This document shows positions 48,568 to 61,300 of a stretch of DNA of 64,000 nt, piece by piece. This DNA is from Cycas panzhihuaensis (taxonomy: Eukaryota > Cycadophyta): the NCBI GenBank assembly GCA_023213395.1, contig CM041465.1, positions 218,185,741 to 218,249,740 on the forward strand. The letters are read 5' to 3'. Under the pieces are notes generated by a model. It searched no databases. It saw only the letters and a list, made by a program, of their open reading frames with translations, and was not told where the DNA came from. The position numbers and the translations under genes were made by a program. Positions within the stretch are counted from its first letter, which is position 1, and each line of letters starts with the position of its first letter.

Positions 48568-48920
48568 TGTTGAAATTATATATCGAGGATTAGTAGCTCT
48601 AATACCATGTTAAATTACATAAACAAATATACAATCAAGACTACGAACTATGAAGTCATGTACGTAAAATAAACAAATATATAAAAATATATATAACATA
48701 ACGTACTTATAGAAAATGATCACCTTTAAATTATATTATGAATAATTAATATATAGTTATAGATACACACCACCTTAAAATTATTTAATCATATCTTAGG
48801 GGTAACTTGTTTAACTAATGACCTATAACATGAAGGAGTGTATGCATCATGGCCCTCTAGTGTACATCAAAGGGGTAGTTACATCAATTTAATAACATAG
48901 AGGTTTAACATTACCTAATA
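48568..48920 (-). repeat. N2 5' LTR
   Basis: Starts TATTAGGTAATGTTAAACC and ends TTTCAACA before TGGTATCAAAGC. Holds a second primer-like site (TGGTATTAGAGC) near its end, so the true end could be about 40 bp earlier. Confidence 0.55.
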
Positions 48921-48949
48921 AAAATCTATAGTAGTTCTCTCATTTTTAT

Positions 48950-49475
48950 TGTAGAATTGTTAATGGTTATTCAAAGATGTTGGAATTTTATATTAACTTT
49001 GAACTTTTCATATATCAAACACCTTGCTATAAAATTCATAATGTCACCCTTTATTCTTGGCCAATAAATTTATTTCTTCACAACTATATAGTTCTTGTGA
49101 TAACTTGAATGACATGCATATAGTATGATATAAGTCTCGTGTATGATCATTTCTCTAATGTCTAAATCTAGTGGTACATAAATTCTATGTTGGAAAGTTA
49201 GTGTACCACTCTCCACCACTTAGAATCCTACATACTTCCTTAAAAGTTTGACATTTACATTGTCTTGATCTTGCCAATTTTATAATATTTCCTTTGTTTG
49301 CCTATAAAATTCATCCTTTTCATATGCTTTTAAAATGGTATAAATTAAATTATATTGTTGCATACTTATTAAAGCAATATATCAATGTTGGCTTAAAGCA
49401 TCAACCACCTTATTTTCTTTTTCCTTAACATATTGTGGCAAAAAACTAAATTAATATAAGTACTCTATTCACTTG
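48950..49475 (-). pseudogene. G3 RNase H end and integrase N-terminus
   Basis: KEKENKVVDALSRH marks the RNase H/integrase join, then RIYVPLDLDIREMIIHETY and the decayed HHCC finger (HSSYHKNYIVVKK). This is typical of plant gypsy pol (LYVPxDxxIREMIL). The integrase core is not reached before N2 interrupts. Confidence 0.7.
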
Positions 49476-49803
49476 TGTTATTGTAGTGATCCTAATCTAT
49501 TAAGAAGAGGTTAATATTTTATTAGAAGTCGATTCTATTATTATTAGGGAATTGGTATTTTTAATTAATATGAAGTCTATTTTTATATTAAGAAGTTGGC
49601 ATTTTATTATTAATATTATTATCCAAGTTAGTTTTTTTAGTAGGGACTCATATTGACACCTACAAATAGGGGAGACCCTCATTTCATTATGTAAGTTATA
49701 TTTTAGTTAAATCCTAATTTTATTTGGCACTTGAGCATTTTGCTTATTTAACTTTCACTTTAGTTTTCTTTTATATTTGAAGAAGGGTATATAATTTAGG
49801 ATC
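49476..49803 (+). mobile_element. ~330-bp insertion in G3 RNase H, probable solo LTR
   Basis: The RNase H frame is interrupted between RQMK and IEYLY, which are adjacent in relatives. The insert starts TGTTATTGTAGTGATCC, contains CTACAAATAGGGGAG (TATA-like) near 49661, and ends TTTAGGATC. The flanks ACTTG and ACTTC would be a 5-bp duplication with one change. An inner inverted pair (AGTGATCCTAA and its complement TTTAGGATCACT) is present near both ends. Confidence 0.5.
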
Positions 49804-49990
49804 ACTTCATTTGTCTTATATTGAGATGAGGTTATGTGAATATGTGTTTGAGATTATCATGATATACATAAAGCTCAATTTTTTTTCCTAGTAAGTAATG
49901 GTTCCATCTCTTGAGCACATGTAATATTACTACAAGCTATAAATCATGAGTAGGGTAATTTTTCTTGTAGTCCTTCAAATTTCTCAGCTT
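49804..49990 (-). pseudogene. G3 RNase H, main part
   Basis: YKLRNLKDYKKNYPTHDL, then VLKRWNHYLLGKKIEL, then HDNLKHIFT; a classic gypsy RNase H segment with stops. Confidence 0.75.
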
Positions 49991-50118
49991 ATAAGAAATA
50001 ACCCAGCCTCCTTAGATTAATACTATACTAATATCTTCAACACATGTATTAGTACAAACTAAGAAATCTACATTTAGATTGGGCATGGTTAAAATGATAG
50101 TAGTAGTGAGTAACTTCT

Positions 50119-50322
50119 TTAATAACTAGACTCTTTCTTCATACAAATCTTTCCATGTAAATTCGGCACCCTTCTTTTAGGATGTAAGGAGATATGGCTA
50201 CTTCTTGAGCCAATAAGTATAATAAGATCCAAACCTAAAACCTTACCTAGTACTTGTACCCTAATGAATTGATAATCAACTTGCCTTCTTTTGATTGTTG
50301 TATGAATATGCATGTAACCCAT
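50119..50322 (-). pseudogene. G3 protease trace
   Basis: A 67-codon frame with VLGLDLIILIGSRSSHISLH, resembling the retropepsin pattern FDVLIDSGASHSFIS with the catalytic Asp replaced (LIGSRS). Weak but in the expected place after gag. Confidence 0.4.
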
Positions 50323-50429
50323 ATATTAAGCTTCATTTTCTATTATGGGTTATATCTATATATTATGGGCTCTTATATCTATTCCTAGCCTTTGAGGGGT
50401 ACCATGTCCTCATTCATCATATTAATAGT

Positions 50430-51160
50430 ATCTATCTTCTCCTAGATATCTTGGAGCATTCATATGTGGTGGATTAGGCCTTAGATTTCCTTGTGGATGG
50501 TTAAACTTTCTCCTTCCTTAGTTAAATTATGGTGGTCTAAAGTCTTTCCTTGGTGGACTTTGCCTTACTTTCTATCTTCCTTTCTAACTAACATGTCTAT
50601 CTTGTGGCTTTACCTATTGATCTTCATAATACCTAGTGTTGTGGATTTTCTCTTCCAAGATTTTAGGCTCATGGATCCTAATTATATTTTGGATGTTTTT
50701 ATTCAATCCACTTATGAACCTATGGGTTTTTACCTTCTCCTCTTGAATGTATAGAGCATATTAGAAAATATCCACAAATTCCCTTCCATATTTATCCATT
50801 ATCATCCTTCCTTGCTTTAACGCATAGAAGGGATTTGTCTTATTATTATAATATCACTCTAAAAGAAACTTTTGCCTGATTCTAAAATGTCCTTTACCCT
50901 CTTCAAATGTTCCCACCACAAGGATGATCTTCCTATTAAGTTATAAATAATAATTATCTCCTTTTCATTGGAGATGAACTCATTCAACCCAAAATACTTT
51001 TCAACATTAAGTAATCATGCCTTTACTTTTGATCTCTTCATCCAAAGTGAGAGGGCCTTACCTTTCTCTTTTTAAATTGGAGTCCACCCTTTTTGTCTCT
51101 ATGTTTACTTTATCTTAGTCTCATAGTTTCATTAAATGATTTAGTGCTTGTGGAGTGATG
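50430..51160 (-). pseudogene. gag: G3 gag
   Basis: LLNVEKYFGLNEFISNEKE, SSLWWEHLKRVKDI, FYALKQGRMIMDKYGREFVD and EEKVKTHRFISGLNKNIQ give the standard plant Ty3/gypsy gag capsid domain. HEPKILEEKI closes the domain, followed by a basic, stop-rich tail to about 50430. Frame changes near 50880. Confidence 0.78.
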
Positions 51161-51659
51161 CTTTTTACTATGATCTTGAATCCTTCTCTTGGTTCTCATA
51201 CTAAAATGCTTATAAGTTGATAGTTCTTAGGATCTATTTTTTCTTCCATTGTTCTTCATATTCTAAATTATTTCAACCTTCTATTTCTTGATGGTTTATT
51301 TAATATTATAAAGCATTGTCTCATGGTTCTTTAAAGTTTGTTCATTATCCTCTTTATAGATTTTTAGTTTCTCTTACAAGCTATAGTTGATCTATACTAG
51401 GGTGATTGAAATATTATTTTGTGAGTTCTCTCTATGTATTGGAAACTCTTTAGTATTTCCTTATTTAGAGCTAATGTCTCCTTAGCCCCATTAATCTATT
51501 TATATATCATATTGATATGATATTCTCTCCATCCTCTTGATGTTTTTTATTCACATATATAAGGTTTTCTAAGGCTTGATAATTCCCTATCAATATGCTT
51601 GAGTTCAACCTTGAAAGTTTGGTAAGTTCTTAGCTAGTTATATAAGCTTCAACCTTAAT

Positions 51660-51671
51660 GCTTTAATACCA
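51660..51671 (-). other. G3 primer-like site
   Basis: TGGTATTAAAGC, close to the Met primer site, at the expected distance upstream of G3 gag. Confidence 0.4.
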
Positions 51672-53769
51672 TAACCCACCTACATTAGGCACCTATGACC
51701 TTGCCTTTTCTAGGACTAGGACTCACATGTGTCTACTAACAAGGCCAATACTAGTTGCCCAACTTGAATTGCGAATGCTTAATTAGAATATCACATGCAC
51801 AATGAAATATTGTTTTCCAATAGATGTGATAAGTTTAAGTGAATAGGGCCATTTCATAATTATGACTAATTTTACTTATAATAATATTAATAAACAAAAG
51901 TATACCATATCCAAAGTAATTTAATCACTAATAAATCATCTTAAATGTAACTTAATACGAGGAAAACAAACCAAATTACTCAAATAAATTCATTACCCAA
52001 TCATTTGAAATCTTAAGAAGGTAGTCACACCTAAAATAGAGCATATGATATAAATGATGGAGTACTATTATAGTCACTCTTTACACAAACCCAATTTTTC
52101 TTAGATGACTTCACTAGATGCTAATATATAATTTGACATTATTATAATATTCAAATTTTCACCACATATGGTTCACCATTGAATTAATCTCTTTGGATTA
52201 TCTCACTTTATAACCCACATGTCCCATATCATGCACATCATAAATAAAAAAAAGAGGACTTACTTAACCCTCATAGGAAAGGGGACTCTCATAACCCAAA
52301 TTCTTATCATAAACTTCAAGGAAAGGGGATTTGCTTAACCCTTAAGAAAAAGAGAACTTACTCAACCCAATTCTTTACATAAAGCTAGATAATAGGGGAT
52401 TCTCTTAACCCTACTTCTTGATTATATTTTTTCATTATTAAATGATATTAAAGCAATAATTCATACACACGTTTATGACACTTAATAATTAAGTCCATTA
52501 TAAGGGATAATGATGGTCAAATAAGAGATGCAGTCTTCATTGGATAGTCTCCTCTATAAATATGGTTTTAGAATATGGACCCATATACATGTTAGGATGA
52601 ATAAAATCCTATACTCAAAATAAGAATTAAGGCACCATGCCTAAGTTTCCTAAGAACTTTGTTGCTAAATTTTTAAAGAAATTTATCTCTATTATAAAAT
52701 ATTTTTCCAAAATAGAGAGTGTATTTTTCACCACTTGATTGAATTTTTTACTGATTCCATCATGAAAATTTTATGAAAACATTACCATTATCTTCAAACA
52801 CCTCATTTTATTATATTTATAAAAATTAAACTTAGAAACCAAGTTTAACCCCTTTAAAAATCTTCTAGTTGCTCTCCATCTTATCTCCTATTTTTTTCCC
52901 CTAAATTTGTAGTTCTCTTCTAGTTTTCTCCTAAAAATCTTGTCTTCTTTATTATTGTCAAGCTATCCCTCTTAAATGCCTTCTTCCTAACCTCTAAGAG
53001 GAATTAGTTCTTGTTGTTAATACGATTAAGGATGAGTGGATAAATCTAGGTAGTAGTGGCTACCATAGTACTCACAGTTATTACTATTGGTATAACTATT
53101 TATTACCTTTATATCCAACTAGTAGAAATATCTTTATGTAGAGAGTCCCTTAGTGGGCCCCACTTATCCAAATGAATAGATGCCTTCAATATGAATCCAA
53201 AAATACTATTTTAATTGAATTTTATTAATAGATAAGAAATTTATGAGGGAAATTATTAAGGTTTGTCAATTATATTTTACTTTGCCTCACCACACTTTTT
53301 AGGATTTAGGGTTAATGGGTACTTCTCAAAAGTCCTTATAATTGAATCTCTTTACATGGAGATGAACATCCTTGAACTAAGATTCCATTTCAACTAGAAT
53401 TGTTAAAGTATATCTTTAAATAAGTAAGATAACACTAAAAATATAAAGGCATACATAGGCATCATTTTTCACTTGACTAAATGAATTTAATAATAAGTAG
53501 TGGGATTATCTCCTTTAATACTTTTTAGTCATAAAATATCTCTACATATATAGATAGACCTTTTAGTGAGTTTTGAAATGATAGGTGTTGTGAAAAAACC
53601 ATCTATATTTGGAGAGAGTTATGGCTATTTTAGTAAACATTACTATCAATTAAAGACTCCACTCCTTAGGAGGAGGTTAATAGTCATGAAGAAGGTTCAA
53701 CTTAAAGAGTTTGTTGTAACTAGTTTAATAAACTCAAGTTTGACATTAATTAAATCTTGATATGAAAAT
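51672..53769. other. Unassigned AT-rich stretch, possibly G3 5' LTR
   Basis: If the primer-like site is real, the G3 LTR begins here on the minus strand. A TATA-like CCATATTTATAGAGG lies near 52560 on that strand. A degenerate repeat of about 55 bp (AAGGGGACT...TTAACCC...) runs from about 52250 to 52425. No coding motif. Confidence 0.35.
52250..52425. repeat. Degenerate ~55-bp tandem repeat
   Basis: Three to four units with GGGGACTCTCATAACCC / GGGGATTTGCTTAACCC / GGGGATTCTCTTAACCC and TTCTT or ATAAACTT between them. Confidence 0.65.
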
Positions 53770-54440
53770 CCTTGGAATGAAGGTCTCAGCGTGGAAAGTC
53801 TTGAGATGAAGGTCTCATTAAAAAGGTCTTAGCTTGAAGATCTCAATGTGGAAAGTCTCAACATAAAGAACTCATCAAGAAGGTCTCAACTTGAAGATCT
53901 CAATACAAATGTTAAGACATAAAGAACTTGTCAAGAAGGTCTTAACTTGAAGAATCAACACAAAGGTTATAATATAAAGAACTTATCAAGGTGGTCTTAT
54001 TGTGAAGATCTTGAGATAAAGTTACAACATGAAGAACTTATCAAGAAGGTCTTAACTTAAAGATCTCAAAGTGTAAACTCTTGACATGAAGAATGTTTCA
54101 AGAAGGCTATAAATTTGAAGATCTCAATAAAAAGGTTATGACATGAAGAACTCATCAAGGTCTCAAAACAAATATTATGATATAAATATCTTGACATGAA
54201 GGCCGTGACATTAAGATCTTGATGTAAACGTTATGACATGAACATCTCAACATGAAGGTCATGACATGAAGGTTGCGTCATGAAGATCTCAACATAAGGT
54301 TACATCATGAAGATCTCAACGTAAAGGGTATGATATGAAGATCTCAACATGAAGTTTACAACATGAAGATTTTGACATGATGGTTGTGATATGAAGATTT
54401 TGACATAAAGGCTATGACAAATATTTTGACATGAAGGTTA
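53770..54440. repeat. Minisatellite based on GAAGATCTCAACATGAAGG
   Basis: About 670 bp of short, drifting units such as GAAGATCTCAA, CATGAAGGTCATGACATGAA and AAGAACTCATCAAGAAGGTC. Periods are near 14-16 bp nested in longer ones near 50-65 bp on the left side. No frame is open through it, so I do not call it coding. Confidence 0.85.
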
Positions 54441-55079
54441 CTAACTTCAAATGACCATAACTTACTTGTTTGGTATCTGATTTAGGACTTCCACCTCTCA
54501 TTTTGAGGGTATTGAGACAATATTTAATATAGCATATGTTTCCCATGTTTGGGTCTTATCTCCTTCACTTTTTTATCATTGCAAGTAGGAAGAAAATCCT
54601 TGCAACTTATAGCCTATATATCCTTTTCATTTGGTGTCCATTTTAACATTCCTACCACTTGTTTTAAAGTATGTTCAAGATAAAAAACTTATTTCTATGT
54701 AAATATGACTTAGAAAATAAAATGTGGTGCAACAAAGAAGTCATTAAATTCTTAATTTTAAGTGTGCATTCCCTTATAATGGTTTCCACCTATTCTTCCC
54801 TTATTTATATCATGTGCTCCTTTGTATACCCATTTAAGCAATCTGGTTGCAAGCAATAAGCAATAAGGAATTATAATGATCAGGGTGTTATAAAAAAAGA
54901 GACAAACACCTTAAGTATAAATGAACTATAAACTCATCATAAGAATGGCTACTAAGCTAGAAAATGAAAACAGTACATCCTCACCCTTGGTAGAGTATAA
55001 AATAAGCTTGCACCTCATATAGGATGAATAAAACTAAGAAATAAAATTAATATTACATACTCCCTAAGGAAGTAAACTT
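54441..55079. other. Unassigned AT-rich stretch
   Basis: No motif recognised; part may be decayed C4 pol. Confidence 0.4.
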
Positions 55080-56420
55080 GACTAAATAAGGTTAATAAAT
55101 TAGGTCCTTATAAATTATCCATAAATACCAAGATATAACAAGCTCCACCTAAGGAAAGGATGGGGAGTAGACCCATCACATTTGAGTGTACAAGTTGTAA
55201 CTTCTCCTTGGCTCTATAGGATTTATCCTAAGCAAAAAGATATATATGAAGCTTTCCATATATATAGCCTTCATATATAATGCTTAAACATAATATATTT
55301 AGCAACCCTTCCACTATCTTTATCTTGTTTGTCAATGATATACTGTAATAATTAGGATGTTGTAGCCTTTCATGCCATAAATAGATCCTATTATTTGCAC
55401 CAGCAAAGAAGGTATACTGTCTATTTGAATTTTAAAAATTTTCAAACACCCTAAAATCATTCTTTACTCTCCTTATAAAATTTATTATTCTAACACTCTT
55501 AATAGGTATAGCACAGGTATTACTAAGAATATTTGAGAGATGTAGGGGTCATCATTCTATGACGTAAACTTCTCTTTAGATAAAGTCACATACTATTACA
55601 CATCAAAATTAAGAATCCATATATATTTTGATAATAAGGAACTTATTTTTACACAATGGACTTGAATATCCTTTCTTTCTATCTTGCATGTGTCTTGTTA
55701 CTTTTTGTAATAGTTTGCCTCCTTATGGCCAACCTTCTTGCAGTAATTATAGGTCCTATTGAACTTCTTCTTCCTTTTTAGCTCCTTATTTTCTAAAGTG
55801 CTAGACTTTTGTAGACCTTTATACTTCTAATTATCTCTTAGCCTTTATGTTTTCATCACCATGGTGTGATTAGATTCAAAGCTCTAATTCAATCCATGAT
55901 GATTTAACTTAGCATCCTCATCTAAAATTAAGGATTTCAACTCATCAAATTTCATCTCTTTCATATTATAATCTTTTGTATAGATAGTTTGAAATGTAGC
56001 TAGTGACCTCCATATGATATAAGCAAATAACAACTCTTTATCAATAAATCCTAATTTAATTACTTCTAGTTTATTTCTCAAATACATCACCTTATTAAGG
56101 TAAGCACTAATATTATTCTTATCTTTAATAGTAGTATCAACAAAGTAATATGATGATTTAATTTTATTATCTCAAAGGTTTTAGACATCTTCATCCAATT
56201 TTCATTCAATAACTTGAGGTTATGAATCAATACTCTTTGATATGGGGCAAGAGATATAGTAAAGAAACTAATTGTTATGAACTTCTTAGAAAATCACCTT
56301 AACACTATTAATATGGCATACATACTTACCAAATGCATCCCTCATAAATTGCTTTACATCCATGACCTCTTTTTCTAATCCCAACATGCCTAATGTGGCT
56401 TGAAATGGTCTTAATAAGCA
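55080..56420 (-). pseudogene. C4: copia gag, protease, start of integrase
   Basis: Gag: YLNKVMYLRNKLEVIKLG, WRSLATFQTIYTKDY and FDELKSLILDEDAKL (55884-56100). Zinc knuckle YNYCKKVGHKEANYYKK near 55740, with two Cys now Tyr. Protease WIL followed by stops and VTLSKEKFTS near 55575. Pre-integrase LWHERLQHPNYYSIS near 55350. Integrase start MGLLPILSLGGACYILVF near 55170. Integrase core, RT, RNase H and 3' LTR are absent. Confidence 0.7.
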
Positions 56421-57739
56421 ATAAATAGCTCAAAATTAGCTTGAAACTAATAAAATGACTTATCAATAGGCTTCCTCCATCAAAAAATGACTTCTACATG
56501 GAACTAAAAGGGTATATATCAATATCTTAATAGTAACCAAGAACCATGTGGCAAGAATATGTGTTATGCACCTTCTAATAGCTTAAAGTAATCTTTGAAA
56601 TGCTAAAAAATGGATCATTTTAGCTTCAATTAGCTATAAACATCTATGTTTTTAATTTCAATATGTGACAAACATTATCACAAGGTAGCAACAATGATCA
56701 CACATCTACACAACACTATGCGCACCTAACATGCTCCATAAGCTAATAAATGATGAAAAATCATTAAATTCTCCTTTGTATGGTGATAAAATCATATGAA
56801 ATCTAATGCATGAGGTAGATAGAGACTTACACTATAATTATGATTGGAAAATTACTCAAATTACTAAGCTTTTATGAGAAATAAAGTGTTGGAAAGTTTA
56901 TCACACTTCCCACATCCTCCATAGCTAATAAATTAATGTTTTTAACTTTATTAAGTTGCCCCAACATCAAATATAAATTATATATTATAGTTAAATATTA
57001 TGGCTCCTAAATAATAATTAAAAGTAAAAGGATTTTTAACTTATAAAAATTCTAGAGTTTATGAAGAGTTATCACCCCTTATATTGGTTGCACTACTTTA
57101 CTATGATAAATAAAGGCTTCAATAAAATTCATAAAATTGGACCTAAACATGTTTCCAATGAATTCAACATGATTATTACATAGATGAACAAATAAAAAAT
57201 GAGCAAAAATAAAGATAATAAGCTTCATTCTATGAAGAATGATTCAAAATCCTTCATAAGATACCTAAAACACCATTTGACATTTGAAATGACCCTAGTT
57301 TCTTTTAAATTTTTTCATAGCTTAGATACAAACCCTAAACAACATCTAATTTTTTAAAATGAGATCCCATAGGTTTATCATAAGCAAAAAGTAATCTTTA
57401 GATAGTGAAAAAGTTAATATTCTTTTTCCTCTTACCAATAAAATAATCCTAAACTTCTTTAGAGATTATTAATAAACCAAATACTATTATACACTACCGA
57501 AACATGAACACTCACATATATATGAATCTTCAATAATGAAATATCATAAAAAATAGATTGAAAATGAACTTGTTATAACTTATTTTCTCCATAAATTTGA
57601 TTATATTTACTATTCTTTATTCCATAGGCTATCATAAAATATCAAGATTAATTTTTCTTACTCTAATCATATTATCAACCTTACCGATGGCCTAATCTAG
57701 TTCTTAATGACTTTACAATTTTATGCATAACCTTGGATA
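56421..57739 (-). other. C4 leader or degraded gag start
   Basis: 1.3 kb AT-rich; the last part before gag may be coding (MDVKQFMRDAFGKYV) but no family motif is clear. Confidence 0.4.
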
Positions 57740-57751
57740 ACTATAATACCA
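57740..57751 (-). other. C4 primer binding site
   Basis: TGGTATTATAGT right after the LTR end (TTACA), a decayed Met primer site. Confidence 0.5.
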
Positions 57752-58331
57752 TGTAAGAATTTGAACATGCTTATGCTTTCCTTGATGCCATGTGAATTCT
57801 TGCTAGATATTTTTATCATTTGCATTACATAAAATAACATATCAAATAAGAAAATAAATACATAGAAGATATAAGTTTACATAGGAAAACACTTTAGGAA
57901 AAATCCACAAATGAATGATTCATAATTTGCTAAAAACCCTAATGTTATATCACTAAATGGTTTTGAAAATAGAATGAATTAATTTTCCAACCCTTCCTAA
58001 GATCCCTTTTATAGGATCCTTGAGGGTACATATAGTTAATGATAGAATTAGAGGACAAAAAATAGAGAGGGAGAAATAAAAGCATGTAAGAAGGGACAAC
58101 TAATAACTCATGAGGAAGGTGGTATTGATGAACATTAAGGTCTTTGGACCCATTAAAGATATAGGTGTGATTGAGAGGATTTGGCACATCTCTCAAGGTC
58201 CACCACTACCTAGCATTGATAAACACTTGGCAATGTGCCGCCAAGATATTTCCCATGATATGGGTTATTGTCCCAATATGGGTAATCTCCCAAAGGTGGG
58301 TAATTGCCATACTATGAGAATTATTCTAATA
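57752..58331 (-). repeat. LTR shared by C3 (as 3' LTR) and C4 (as 5' LTR)
   Basis: 580 bp on the minus strand, starts TATTAGAATAATTCTC directly after a purine tract of C3 and ends TTCTTACA directly before the C4 primer site. TATA box CCTATAAAAGGGATC near 58010. The repeated motif family CCCA...TGGG (TTACCCATATTGGG, AACCCATATCATGGG) lies near its start. Confidence 0.6.
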
Positions 58332-58346
58332 TTTCTCTCCTATAAT
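58332..58346 (-). other. C3 polypurine tract
   Basis: TATTATAGGAGAGAA, the same form as in C1 and C2. Confidence 0.7.
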
Positions 58347-58349
58347 ACC

Positions 58350-61300
58350 CATTTTGGGAGACTCCAAGTTTATCTCTAATTTGATAAACTTTATTTTGCT
58401 AAGTACTTTTATGAAAATATCTGTAACTTAATCCTTAGTGCTATAATAGACCAATTCTAATTCACCTTACTATACTAACTCTTTGATAAATTGGTATTGT
58501 GGTTCAATGTACTCTATCTTGCCATGAAATATTAAATTCCTAGTCATCTAAATTATGCTTTGATTATCGTAAAATAATTATGTGGGACCAATCTACTCTT
58601 CTTATAAATCCTAAAGTAATCTCTTAAGCCAAATTATCTCACAAGATCCTACTATAACTACTTTATACTCTACTTCTATAGTAGAAAGAGATATTGTTGC
58701 CTACTTCTTTGAACTCCATGCTACTTCTACTAAACCCAAATGAAATATATAGCCTAAAGTAGATTTTCTATCATCTATATAACTTGTCTGTCTAAATTTG
58801 TATATCTAATCAACATGTAATCCATTGATGACCTATAGTGTAAACCATACCTAATAGTACCTTTAAGATACCTAAGAATCCTTTTAGCTACCTACCAATA
58901 TTTTCCCTTAGGATTATGCATAAACCTAGAAACCACACTAACTATATGCATAATGTCTAGTCCAGTTGAAGTCAAGTAAATAAGATTCCAACCAACTACC
59001 TATAAAGTATAGGATCAACTAATTCAGATTTCTCAAACTTAGACAATTTCAACCCAACTTTTACTAGTGTTATAAGTAGCTTGTAACTATCCATGTTAAA
59101 TTTGTACAATAGATCCAATGTGTATTTTCTTTGAGATACAAATATCCCCTTTTCATCTTACCATACTTCAATACCTAAGAAATAATACATAAGTTCTAAT
59201 TCTATCATTTAAAACTTTTTGCACATATCTTTCTTAAATATTTGGGACAAGTAATCATAATTCCCATGACATACTAGGTCATCCGTATATAAGCCCATAA
59301 TTAGTATTGAGCTTTCTTCTAATTTTATATACAAATTAGGGTCTAATTAACTCCTTAAGAATCTTTTATCTTTAAAATATTTATCAGTCCTAGAGTATCA
59401 TATTCTAGGTACATGTTTGAGTCCATACAAGGCCTTTTTGAGGTTGTAAACCTTGTCTTCTTTTCCATTCATTTTAAAACCCTTACATTATTAAATATGT
59501 ATCTCCTCATCTATATATCTATTTAAGAAGGTATTTTTCACATCCATTTGATAGATTATCTAACTTTGTTATGTAGTTATGTCTATGATTAATCTAACTA
59601 TTTCTAACCTAGCAATAGATGAAAATGTTTTATTATAATCTATGCCCTTCAATTTGACTATAACCCTTTGTAACTAATCTTGCTATATATTTGTCAATAG
59701 ATCTATTTAATTTATATTTGGTCTTGTAGACCCATTTTATCCCAATGACATTCTTTCTAGGTGGCAAATCAACTAACTCCCATGTATCATTCTTCACTAA
59801 TATATTGTACTCTTCTTTTATTATATTTTTCCATTCATCTTGGCTATTTATCTCTTCAAAGTTTTGAGGCTCATTTGACTCCATAACTTGAGTCATAAGT
59901 GCAAATTTTGCCCTCTGAGATCTTGTTATTCTTCTTTCAAAGTTAGTGTCTAAGATGTTTTGAGAATTATGATCTCTTTATACCCATTTTGGAAGCCTTT
60001 AACTTGAAGTAGATGGCCTTACTTCACTTATAATAAGTATATTTATACCACTTGAGTTGGAGTCTACTTTAATCATAATCCTTTTACCTTTATCCCTTTC
60101 AACAGCTTCCTCTTAATAGAATTCATCTTCCTTGAAGATGACATCATTGCTCATAATAATTCTTTTACTTTTTGGATCATATAATTTATAAGATCTTTAT
60201 GAGTCACTATATCCCATAAATATACACTTAGTTATTTTGTCATTCAATTTTGTCCTTCTTTATTTTGGAACATGTGTATAAGCTATGTACCTAAAAACTC
60301 TTAAGTGTTTGATGCTTGGTTTATAACCTATCCAAGTTTCTTCAAATGTAACCCATCGCATTGCTTTGGTTATACATTTATTCAATAAATAAATAGCTAC
60401 ATATATAATTTTTGCCTAATATTCATTACCAATATGCTTATCCTTAAACATGCTTCTATCCATATCAATAATTATTTTATTTTCCTTTTCTGTAACCCTA
60501 TTTTGTTGGTGGGTATAAGGATTTATAAGTTACTTTCTTATCCTAAAATATCTACAATAATCCTTGCATTTATTTGAAATGAATTCTCCCCCATTATTTG
60601 ATCTAAGAGTCAATATCTTATGTCTAGTATATTTTTCAATCATGTTTTTGAAATTAATAAAGCATTAGAGTGTATCTAACTTGTATTTGAGAAAGTAAAC
60701 CCAAGTTATCATTATAAAGTCATTAATAAAAGTTATCAAATACTCATCTCCAGCAAGTGAAGGCATATCCATTGGTCTACATAAATCCATGTACACTAGT
60801 TGAAAAGGCTTATTTGCCTTATAGTTATCATTAGGAATCCTTCCCTTTATTGTTTGCCTAATATACACCCTTGACACACTTTCTTGCCATGTTCAATGTC
60901 ACATAGATCTATCACCATTTCCATCTCATTTATTAATGCTAAACTACTATATTTCACATGGCCAAATATGTTATGCCAAGTTTTACTATCCACATTAGTC
61001 AATGTCTTTAAGGTATACTAATTAGTTGGGAGAATGACTAGTTTAAATAATCTATCACTAGTTATTTGACCCTTAGCAACGATTGTTTTATTTATTAGCT
61101 TGTCCTCAATGGTGCACTCACCATTATCAAAGATCACCTTGTATTTTTACTTTATCATTTATCCCACTAATAGTATTTTTTTCTTAAGTGCAAGGACATA
61201 GAGTACATCATTGATACACCTTATTTCTATAAAGTTTTTTTGTATGGCTACATTCCCTTTCCTAACTACAACCTAAATAGTATTATCTTTAAATATAATT

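Larger units (their letters stand above)
46345..48920 (-). mobile_element. N2: LTR element without coding capacity
   Basis: Two similar blocks (46345-46634 and 48568-48920) with a 1.9-kb spacer. On the minus strand the right block is followed by TGGTATCAAAGC and the left block is preceded by TAAGAGAGGAA, so the unit looks like 5' LTR, internal, 3' LTR. No domains inside. It has inserted in the integrase region of G3. Right flank AAAAT; the left flank cannot be matched because leader-like sequence, not host DNA, follows the left LTR. Confidence 0.55.
48921..51671 (-). mobile_element. G3: Ty3/gypsy remnant, RT deleted
   Basis: On the minus strand: primer-like site, gag, protease trace, RNase H, integrase zinc-finger region, then cut by N2. 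The RT stretch between protease and RNase H is missing. Sequence type is that of the common plant gypsy with a YPTHDL...WRHYLLG RNase H, different from G1/G2. Confidence 0.72.

Noticed and set aside
50491-50754. Plus-strand frame of 87 codons, hydrophobic
   Set aside because: It is the complement of the G3 gag domain, whose minus-strand reading gives clear gag motifs.
53770-54440. Repeat array considered as a CRISPR-like array or coding repeat
   Set aside because: Units drift in length, there are no unique spacers, and no frame is open through it.
57945-58196. Minus-strand 83-codon frame
   Set aside because: Within the LTR shared by C3 and C4; no domain and typical LTR composition.
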